A stretch of DNA of 14,152 nucleotides from DASWJQ01 sp036397095 (GTDB lineage Bacteria; Chloroflexota; Anaerolineae; Anaerolineales; E44-bin32). The notes beneath the pieces are model-generated. The model was given only the letters and a program-made list of their open reading frames with translations, searched no databases and had not been told where the DNA came from. This document shows positions 7,818-13,458 of the stretch, in pieces. The translations under genes were made by a program, and so were the position numbers. Each line of letters begins with the position of its first letter. Position 1 is the stretch's first letter. The stretch covers positions 1 to 14,152 of the forward strand of contig DASWJQ010000077.1 in assembly GCA_036397095.1 (NCBI GenBank). Reading direction: 5' to 3'.

Positions 7818-7923
7818 CCACAAAGGCGCCAAGGGCGCAAGGATTCAGGGAAAGAACACAGAAGAACCGGTAGCCCTCCGCTCTCGGTTCAAGGCTGTGG
7901 GCCGTCAGCTGATGGCTGACGGC
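7815..7923 (+). repeat. Composite intergenic element, copy A (CACAAAG-like tract plus hairpin)
   Basis: The tract from 7816 has CACAAAG, CCAAGG and GCAAGG in a run with a period of about eight bases, followed by AACACAG at 7855-7861. It aligns with the tract starting at 8109: 23 of the first 29 columns are identical with one gap, and AACACA falls at nearly the same offset (39 against 38). The 3' part is a hairpin (7901-7923). The stop codon TAA of cinA is the first triplet of the element. Similar AAG-repeat intergenic tracts are known from memory in several environmental phyla; their function is not known to me. Confidence 0.6.
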
Positions 7924-7930
7924 TTTCCTC
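7901..7930 (+). terminator. Hairpin with short T run after cinA
   Basis: A perfect 9-bp stem, GCCGTCAGC (7901-7909) and GCTGACGGC (7915-7923), closes a five-base loop and is followed by TTTCCTC. It lies 84 bases after the cinA stop and before the tRNA promoter region, a sensible place for termination. The T tract is weak. The AGCTGA/GCTGAC content also resembles intergenic microrepeats, so it may be a repeat element doubling as a terminator. Confidence 0.6.
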
Positions 7931-7981
7931 GTGCCCCCGCTTTCCCCCTAGGTGGCTTTGGCGGGTTGGTGGTACGTCATG

Positions 7982-7990
7982 TAGTATGAT
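7982..7990 (+). promoter_or_regulatory. Candidate -10 region for the tRNA-Gly gene
   Basis: TATGAT at 7985-7990 (or the overlapping TAGTAT at 7982-7987) lies about 10-15 bases before the mature tRNA 5' end. TTGGCG at 7958-7963 could act as -35 with the TAGTAT box at 18-base spacing; with TATGAT the spacing is 21, which is too long. The -35 assignment is therefore weak. Confidence 0.4.
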
Positions 7991-7999
7991 GGTAGCCGC

Positions 8000-8071
8000 G
8001 CGGGCGTAGGTCAGGGGTAGACCGTCACCTTCCCAAGGTGAATGCCGCGGGTTCGAATCCCGCCGCCCGCT
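8000..8071 (+). tRNA. tRNA-Gly (anticodon CCC)
   Basis: All arms fold by eye. The acceptor stem GCGGGCG (8000-8006) pairs perfectly with CGCCCGC (8064-8070), leaving discriminator T at 8071, as expected for bacterial glycine tRNA. The D stem is GGTC/GACC with loop AGGGGTA. The anticodon stem TCACC/GGTGA encloses the loop TTCCCAA, giving anticodon CCC (8032-8034), which reads GGG codons. The variable loop has five bases. The T stem GCGGG/CCCGC holds the loop TTCGAAT. CCA is not encoded (CTG follows), so it must be added by a nucleotidyltransferase. It is a single tRNA transcribed on its own, between two copies of an intergenic element. Confidence 0.97.
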
Positions 8072-8078
8072 CTGTATG

Positions 8079-8108
8079 CGCCGTCCTTCCCGGGCGGCGT
8101 TTCTTGTT
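8079..8108 (+). terminator. Rho-independent terminator of tRNA-Gly
   Basis: The 8-bp stem CGCCGTCC (8079-8086) and GGGCGGCG (8092-8099), including one G-T pair, closes the loop TTCCC and is followed by TTTCTTGTT (8100-8108). It starts eight bases after the tRNA 3' end, the expected arrangement for a monocistronic tRNA. Confidence 0.8.
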
Positions 8109-8210
8109 AACCACGAAGTCCCGAAGGGCACAAAGGAGACATGAGGAACACAAATGAGATCTTTCAGCAGTCAACGCCAAGCTCTCAGCTTATAGCTTAC
8201 CGCCGACTGC
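8107..8210 (+). repeat. Composite intergenic element, copy B (CACGAAG-like tract plus hairpin)
   Basis: Second copy of the element found after cinA, in the same orientation and about 290 bases away. The tract reads CACGAAG, CCGAAG, CACAAAG from 8111, followed by AACACA at 8147-8152. The 3' part forms an imperfect hairpin: GCAGTC (8167-8172) with GACTGC (8205-8210), a symmetric six-base internal loop (AACGCC against ACCGCC), then AAGCT (8179-8183) with AGCTT (8194-8198) and a ten-base loop. There is no T run after it. Copies A and B share layout and the 5' tract more clearly than hairpin sequence. Confidence 0.55.
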
Positions 8211-8336
8211 CGAAACCAAGCCTTCTTGCCCCCTCTCGCCATTTCAGTGCCTTCTGAGCCTTGATGGTTGTTCAAAATTCCGACAAGACCACGGTTTCAA
8301 TCCGACCTGCAACGCACTTGTAAGGAGGGCGTAGGT
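8211..8336 (+). other. Non-coding stretch with no recognised feature
   Basis: Between element copy B and the operator/promoter of the response regulator operon I see no convincing ORF, RNA or repeat. The base composition is less GC-rich than the surrounding genes. It may hold upstream regulatory sites for the promoter at 8347. Confidence 0.4.
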
Positions 8337-8363
8337 TGAATTGACATATAATAGGACAATTCA
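8337..8363 (+). promoter_or_regulatory. Promoter -10 box inside an inverted repeat (candidate operator)
   Basis: TATAAT at 8347-8352 is a perfect -10 box, 51 bases before the first response regulator. It lies at the centre of an inverted repeat, TGAATTG (8337-8343) and CAATTCA (8357-8363), with 13 bases between the arms: a spacing and position suited to a dimeric repressor that would block RNA polymerase. The only good TTGACA (8341-8346) directly adjoins the -10 and cannot be its -35; TTGTAA at 8318-8323 is 23 bases away. The promoter may therefore depend on an activator or an alternative sigma factor. Confidence 0.5.
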
Positions 8364-8402
8364 GCCGGGGGTTTCTTTAACGTTTTAATCCTGGAGCGTG
8401 GC

Positions 8403-8789
8403 ATGCCGCGGCGACCCGCCAGGGTCTTGTACATCGAGGACAACCTGGAGAACCGGATGCTTGTCCGCCGCGTTTTGGCCGCCGAAGGTTATGTAATCCT
8501 GGAGGCAGAAGGCGCCGAGCGCGGCCTGCAGTTGGCCCGAGAACAGGCACCCGACTTGATCATGATCGACATCAACATGCCCATCCTTGACGGCCTGACC
8601 CTGACCTCGATGATGAAGGCCGACCCCAGCCTGGGTCACATCCCCGTCGTGGCGCTGACGGCCAACGTCATGCGCGGCGACCGCGAGCGCACCCTGGCCG
8701 CCGGTTGCGACGGGTATATCCAGAAGCCAATCGATATCGACGAATTTCCGCTGCAAGTTGCACGCTACTTGCATCAGGAGGGCGTGTAG
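8403..8789 (+). CDS. Single-domain response regulator (DivK-like receiver)
   Basis: A stand-alone REC domain of 128 residues that would receive a phosphoryl group from a histidine kinase or phosphotransfer protein; it has no DNA-binding or enzymatic output. The expected residues are present: acidic pair Glu12-Asp13 (YIEDN), phosphoacceptor Asp56 (MIDINMP), Thr86 (ALTAN) and Lys108 (QKPID). The DivK-like pattern (IEDNLENRMLVRRVL) is common in lone receivers that act by protein binding. The start is well supported by CTGGAG at 8391-8396, six bases before ATG. It is the first gene of a signalling operon with a promoter at 8347; the next receiver begins one base after its stop. Confidence 0.93.
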   Translation: MPRRPARVLYIEDNLENRMLVRRVLAAEGYVILEAEGAERGLQLAREQAPDLIMIDINMPILDGLTLTSMMKADPSLGHIPVVALTANVMRGDRERTLAAGCDGYIQKPIDIDEFPLQVARYLHQEGV

Positions 8790-8790
8790 C

Positions 8791-9216
8791 ATGCGAGCCC
8801 AAACCGACCCGGCCACCACCGAAATCAGCGACGCCACCGTCCTGATCGTCGAGGACAACGTCTCCAATTTCGTATTGATGGCCCGCATGCTCGGCTACAT
8901 TGGTGTCCATTGTGAGTGGAAGACCTCGGGCTACGAGGTTGTCGAGTATGCCGATACCCTGCCCAAGATCGATCTGATCCTGATGGACATCCGGCTGCCG
9001 TATGAAGATGGCTATGGCGCCCTGCGCAAGCTGCGCGATTCGGAGAACTTGAAGGACATCCCGGTTGTCGCCGTGACGGCCTATGCCAGTGAAGAACAAA
9101 TGGGCCGGGCGCGCCAGGCCGGCTTCAACGGTTTCCTGGGGAAGCCTCTCGACCCTGATCGGTTTCCCGAGCAAGTGCGGTCGATTCTGGATGGTGAAGA
9201 GGTCTGGGAGTTGTAG
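8791..9216 (+). CDS. Single-domain response regulator (second receiver)
   Basis: A second lone REC domain (141 residues) with a 14-residue leader. Key residues: Glu21-Asp22 (IVEDN), phosphoacceptor Asp66 (LMDIRLP), Thr96 (AVTAYA) and Lys118 (GKPLD). The start at 8791 is chosen because AGGAGGG at 8776-8782 lies eight bases upstream, inside the end of the previous gene; the earlier in-frame ATG at 8758 would overlap that gene. It ends directly at the following sensor gene (tag-ATG). Resemblance to the first receiver is limited to family motifs, so the two probably have different partners or form a relay. No effector domain is attached. Confidence 0.92.
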   Translation: MRAQTDPATTEISDATVLIVEDNVSNFVLMARMLGYIGVHCEWKTSGYEVVEYADTLPKIDLILMDIRLPYEDGYGALRKLRDSENLKDIPVVAVTAYASEEQMGRARQAGFNGFLGKPLDPDRFPEQVRSILDGEEVWEL

Positions 9217-11106
9217 ATGATGAGTGAACAAGCACAAGCCCCAGCGGCCGTACGGATGCGGCCGCAGTCCAGTCTTGGCCGGCGGTTGGCGATTTTGCTG
9301 TTGCCGTTGGTGCTGGTCCCGGTCGTACTGATCGGGGGCACCGGCTACCTGCGATCACGCGATATCCTGGCGCGCCAAGCCGAAACCCAGATGCTTAACG
9401 CCGCTTCGAGCCAGGTCACGCGGCTCATCGATTGGGCCCAGGCGCGGGAACAGCGTCTCCAACTCGGGTCTACCGGCGCCGGGCTGCGGGAGCCGCTTTC
9501 CCATTTGATCCACGACAACCCCGTCGGCTCCCAGCGCCAGGCCTACCTGGAGAGCGTCGCCACCGAGCTGCAGTCCCTGCAAACCAGTGAAGGCCAGATC
9601 ATCTTCAGCCATGTGGCCGTCGTCGATCCGGCAACCGGGCAGATTGTTGCCTCGACCAACAGCAACTGGATTGGGCAAGGCCTGGATGGGGGCTTGCTCG
9701 AAGACGTGGCTATGGACGCCGCCGAAACACGGGCCGTCTACGATAGCCCGGTCTTCTCGCCTGGCGGTCTGGTGATGGTCTCCAGCGCCCCCATGCGCAC
9801 CGGCATGATGGAGAGCATCGACGCCGTCCTGCTCGGGGTCAACCTGGAGACACGCGTCGGCGCCCTGATGGAAGAGCTGCAGGTCTTCTGGCAGCAGCGT
9901 GGTGTGTTCCGCGAAGTGACCGGTGAGACATTCCTGGCAGCCGCACCCGACATCATCGTGCGCCTGCCGCGCTACAGCGTCGCGCCCGAAGCCCAGACGG
10001 GCTCGGGGCACCCGGTGTTTTCGCTGGCGTTGCAGGATCCGCAGGGCGCAACCCAGTACGAGGACATGGCCGGGGTGCCCGTGCTCGCCGCCTACGAGTT
10101 CGTGCCAGAAATGCAGATCGGTGTGGTGGTCGAGGTGCCGACTGCCACCATTTTTGCCGAGCTCGATGAGCTGCTACCGTTCATCGTCACTATTGTGGCC
10201 ATCACGACGGTGCTCACCCTACTTTTCGCCGTCTTTGCCACCAGCCGCATGCTGCGCCCGCTAGGCCGGTTGGCCGAATTCGCGCAGCGGATTTCGCGCG
10301 GTGAGTGGGACTACCGCGTCCCGATTGGCCGCCAGGATGAAATCGGTGTTGTGAGCAACTCGCTCAACCGGATGGCCGAAGAGCTGCAGGAGAGCTACGC
10401 CACGCTTGAGCAAAGGGTGCGTGAGCGGACCGAGCAGATCCGCACGGCCAGTGAAGTCGCCCGCGCCGTAACCTCGATCCCGTCGCTGCCAGACTTGCTG
10501 CACAAGGCGGTTGAGCTGATCCGCGAACGCTTCGGCTACTACTACGTGTCGATCTTCCTGCTTGATCGAGAACGCCGTAACGCCGAACTGCGCCAGGCAA
10601 CCGGCGAGATTGGCGAAGCACTTATCGCTCGCAAGCACAAGCTGGCGGTTGGCTCCAACTCGGTCATCGGCTGGGTTACGGCCAACAACAGCCCGCGCGT
10701 TGCCTCCGACGTTACCGAGGACCCGGTCCACTTCCGCAACGAGCTCCTTACCGAAACCCGCTCCGAGGCGGCGGTCCCGCTTCAAGTCGGCGGCGTCGTC
10801 TTGGGTGCGCTCGACGTGCAAAGCACCAAGCCCGAAGCCTTCTCGGATGAAGACATCCAGGTGCTGCAGACTCTGGCCGACCAGTTGAGCGCCGCCATTC
10901 AGAACGCTCGCCTGGCCGAGACCTCGGTAGCGGCCGCCGAACGTGCCCGACTCATCAGCGATGTCACCGGGCAAATGAGCGGCCTGCTCGACGTCGACCA
11001 GGTGCTAAACACGGCCGCCCACTCGCTCCACCGGGCGCTTGGCGACTCGGAAATCATGATCAAGTTGACCGTACCCGGCGCCGGCGACGGCAACGGATCC
11101 GGCTGA
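9217..11106 (+). CDS. Membrane sensor with extracytoplasmic Cache-like domain, HAMP and GAF, no kinase domain
   Basis: A 629-residue signalling protein. Layout: short cytoplasmic N-terminus, TM1 at about 24-43, a long extracytoplasmic region (45-318) of the kind usually holding a Cache fold, TM2 at about 320-345, HAMP (about 340-395), a signalling helix (LEQRVRERTEQI), a GAF domain (about 412-566: VSIFLLD, VIGWVTAN, VHFRN, LGALDVQS, LADQLSAAIQNARL), then a module of about 45 residues like the first half of a GAF, ending in a Gly-rich tail. I see no H-box, ATPase, GGDEF, EAL, cyclase or methyl-accepting region. The gene abuts the second receiver (start ATG 9217 or 9220), suggesting co-expression. 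It likely senses an external ligand and acts by binding another signalling protein; the ligand and partner are unknown. Confidence 0.85.
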   Translation: MMSEQAQAPAAVRMRPQSSLGRRLAILLLPLVLVPVVLIGGTGYLRSRDILARQAETQMLNAASSQVTRLIDWAQAREQRLQLGSTGAGLREPLSHLIHDNPVGSQRQAYLESVATELQSLQTSEGQIIFSHVAVVDPATGQIVASTNSNWIGQGLDGGLLEDVAMDAAETRAVYDSPVFSPGGLVMVSSAPMRTGMMESIDAVLLGVNLETRVGALMEELQVFWQQRGVFREVTGETFLAAAPDIIVRLPRYSVAPEAQTGSGHPVFSLALQDPQGATQYEDMAGVPVLAAYEFVPEMQIGVVVEVPTATIFAELDELLPFIVTIVAITTVLTLLFAVFATSRMLRPLGRLAEFAQRISRGEWDYRVPIGRQDEIGVVSNSLNRMAEELQESYATLEQRVRERTEQIRTASEVARAVTSIPSLPDLLHKAVELIRERFGYYYVSIFLLDRERRNAELRQATGEIGEALIARKHKLAVGSNSVIGWVTANNSPRVASDVTEDPVHFRNELLTETRSEAAVPLQVGGVVLGALDVQSTKPEAFSDEDIQVLQTLADQLSAAIQNARLAETSVAAAERARLISDVTGQMSGLLDVDQVLNTAAHSLHRALGDSEIMIKLTVPGAGDGNGSG

Positions 11107-11131
11107 ACCATTGCCTTTCCGCATAGGACAG

Positions 11132-11166
11132 GGCCAGACCGGCACGTGGTCCGGCCTTCTTGCTCC
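11132..11166 (+). terminator. Imperfect hairpin between the two sensor genes
   Basis: GGCC-A-GACC (11132-11140) pairs with GGTC-C-GGCC (11148-11156) around one mismatch and a seven-base loop, followed by TTCTTGCTCC. This is the only gap (78 bases) in an otherwise tightly packed operon. It may be a leaky terminator or attenuator that lowers expression of the downstream sensors, or a processing site. Confidence 0.45.
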
Positions 11167-11184
11167 TAAGAGAGAGCGAACGGA

Positions 11185-13458
11185 ATGACCGACCGAGAAC
11201 GGACCGACCAGGGAACGGCCCAGGCCAGCGACGAGCCCGCGCTGCTGCTCGATTTGAACGCAATTCAGCGGCGCCTGCTCAACGGGATGCTGTACGCTGC
11301 CGCCGCACTCGGCCTGCCGGCGGTGATCAGCGGTTCGCTGACTGCGATCCGCGACGGTCAGTTGGCCAGGATCCTGGTGTTTGCCGTCGCCTACCTCTTC
11401 ATTCTGATCATCACCTTTGGACGCAATCGCCTTCCCTATAGCCTGCGGGCGATCAGCCTGCTGACGATTGCATTGGCGCTCGGGCTCGACTCACTGCGTT
11501 CGACCGGCTTGGGTGGCAGCGGCCGGGTATTCTTCCTTGCCTTCGCCGTCATCGCCACTTTCCTGTTTGGTCTGCGGGGCGGCTTGATCACGTTGGCCCT
11601 GACCCTGGTGGCCACCGTTGTTGTCGCCTGGGGTATGAGCGCCGGTTGGCTGCCCATCACGCAAGAAGTCATGGCTTCGACCGATCCATCGAGCTGGCTT
11701 ACCGGCGGGGTCGTCTACACCCTGCTGGCGACCATGCTCGTTGTTTCGCTGGGCATCCTGCTGCGGGGAATGGCCAATGCCATTGGCCAGCAGCGCGAGC
11801 TGCTTGACCGGCTCGGTGCGCAGCAGGGTCAACTTGAGGAGCGCGTCGCCGAGCGAACGCGGGAACTACGACGCCAGAGCCTCCAGCTCGAGGCCACGGC
11901 CGAAATTGCCCGTCTGACAGCCGAAACCGATGATCTGGACGAGTTGATGGCGCGGGCGATTGAATTGGTGCGGGCCCGCTTCGGCTTCTACCACGCCTCC
12001 ATTTTCCTGGTCGACGAAACGACCTCCTGGGCCGAGGTCGCCGCCAGCACGGGCGAGGCCGGTCAACTTCTGCTGACCCGACGTCACCGGCTGGCGATTG
12101 GCAGCGCTTCCATTATCGGCTGGGTGACGGCCAACAGGCTGCCGCGGGTCTCACCCGATGTCGAAGAGGATCCATTCCATTTCCGCAACCCGGCGCTGCC
12201 TGACACCAAGTCGGAGATGGCGGTTCCGCTGATGCTCGGCCAAAGGTTGATAGGCGCTTTGGACGTGCAAAGCCGTGAGCTCGACGCCTTCGACGAGACC
12301 AATATCCGGGCCATTGAAGCCATCGCCAGCGAGCTGGCCTTCGCCATCGACAACTCGCGCCTGACCGAAGAGCGACGGCGCCAGCTGCAGCGGCTGGAGA
12401 GCGAGGTTCAAGATCGGATTCGGGAGTCCTGGCTGGAGTATGCCCGCGCCTCGACCCCTTCGATCATCCACGTCGGCACAGGCGACGCCAGCCAATCCGA
12501 AGGCGCCTTCCAGCATATGGATGAGGTCACACGCCGGGGGGAGACGTCGGTGAGTGCGGACGGCATGGAAGTTGTCGTGCCGGTCAGGGTTCGCGGCGAG
12601 ACCATCGCCGCCATCGCCGCTCGCAAGTCCGAACCAGGCGATCGTTGGAATGAGGATGACATTGCCCTGATCGAGTCGGTTGCCGGCCAGGCCGCCCTTG
12701 CCCTGGAGACCGCCCGGCAGTACGGTGAAGAGCAGCGCCGTGTCGCCGAGCTTGAGGTCGTCAACCGCGTATCCCAGGCCGCTTCCCAATTGCTGCGTTT
12801 GGAAACGCTGTTGCGCATGGTCGGCCGCCAAGTCCATGGTGTGTTGAGGCAAACCGATGTTTCGATTGGCCTGTACGACGAAGCGCAGAACCAGCTGACA
12901 TTCCCGTACGTGCTGCTTGGGGGCGAAGAGAGTGAACGCCCGCCGATCTCAGCGACCGACGGCCTCGAAAGCGTCGTCATCCGCACCCGTCAGCCTCTGT
13001 TGCTTGCCGAGTCTGTCGGCCAGCAGGCGGCCGAGCTAGGCATTCGCCTACCGGGCGAGCCGCCTAAGGCGTGGCTAGGGGTTCCCATGCTGGTCGGTGA
13101 CCAGTTGCTTGGCGTGATCGTGGCCCAGGATCACCAGCGGGAGCGGCGTTTCACGGAGGACGATCTCGGCTTGCTGTCGACGGTGGCCGGCCAGATGGCG
13201 ACCGCCATTCAAAATACACGGCTGCTTGAACAAGTGCAGCGCAGTGCCCGTCGAGAACGCCTGATCCACGAGATTTCCAGCAAGGTGCGCCAATCGCCCG
13301 ACATTGAGACCGTGCTCGAGACTACCGCCCGCGAAGTCGGCCGTGCCCTTAATGTCTCTCGGACCACGGTCCGCCTGGGCACACCGCTTGACGAGGAAGA
13401 CGAGGCTGAGGGCGCTGACCAGGTCGACGGGGGCGCGGCCGAGGCGGTGATCCAGTGA
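11185..13458 (+). CDS. Six-helix membrane protein with three GAF modules, no kinase domain
   Basis: A 757-residue protein. About six hydrophobic segments (31-52, 61-78, 87-104, 113-130, 134-156, 173-196) form an integral membrane sensor region with only short loops. A coiled-coil signalling helix follows (LEERVAERTRELRRQ). GAF1 (about 235-392) closely parallels the GAF of the preceding sensor (ASIFLVD, IIGWVTAN, FHFRN, IGALDVQS). A shortened GAF-like segment (about 440-512: VVVPVRVRGETIAAI, WNEDDIALIESVAGQAALALE) and a full GAF3 (about 523-683: LGVPMLVGDQLLGVIVAQ) come next. It ends with the same half-GAF-like module as the upstream sensor (about 688-732) and an acidic tail. No catalytic output domain is seen. 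The start at 11185 has a weak AAGAGAGAG upstream. GAF ligands (cyclic nucleotides, chromophores, metals) cannot be told from the sequence. Confidence 0.85.
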   Translation: MTDRERTDQGTAQASDEPALLLDLNAIQRRLLNGMLYAAAALGLPAVISGSLTAIRDGQLARILVFAVAYLFILIITFGRNRLPYSLRAISLLTIALALGLDSLRSTGLGGSGRVFFLAFAVIATFLFGLRGGLITLALTLVATVVVAWGMSAGWLPITQEVMASTDPSSWLTGGVVYTLLATMLVVSLGILLRGMANAIGQQRELLDRLGAQQGQLEERVAERTRELRRQSLQLEATAEIARLTAETDDLDELMARAIELVRARFGFYHASIFLVDETTSWAEVAASTGEAGQLLLTRRHRLAIGSASIIGWVTANRLPRVSPDVEEDPFHFRNPALPDTKSEMAVPLMLGQRLIGALDVQSRELDAFDETNIRAIEAIASELAFAIDNSRLTEERRRQLQRLESEVQDRIRESWLEYARASTPSIIHVGTGDASQSEGAFQHMDEVTRRGETSVSADGMEVVVPVRVRGETIAAIAARKSEPGDRWNEDDIALIESVAGQAALALETARQYGEEQRRVAELEVVNRVSQAASQLLRLETLLRMVGRQVHGVLRQTDVSIGLYDEAQNQLTFPYVLLGGEESERPPISATDGLESVVIRTRQPLLLAESVGQQAAELGIRLPGEPPKAWLGVPMLVGDQLLGVIVAQDHQRERRFTEDDLGLLSTVAGQMATAIQNTRLLEQVQRSARRERLIHEISSKVRQSPDIETVLETTAREVGRALNVSRTTVRLGTPLDEEDEAEGADQVDGGAAEAVIQ

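Noticed and set aside
7889..8131. Minus-strand frame of 80 codons crossing the tRNA gene
   Set aside because: It runs through the tRNA, its terminator and a hairpin, so coding is implausible.
8341..8346. TTGACA as the -35 box of the signalling operon
   Set aside because: It directly adjoins TATAAT with no spacer, and no -10 lies 16-18 bases downstream of it.
8385..8888. Minus-strand frame of 167 codons opposite the two receivers
   Set aside because: Both receivers have complete motifs and good ribosome binding sites; the antisense frame has neither.
3619..11178. GAGAGCGAACG shared just before the livF and second sensor starts
   Set aside because: An 11-base match between two places is expected by chance many times in 14 kb; it is not a clear ribosome binding motif.
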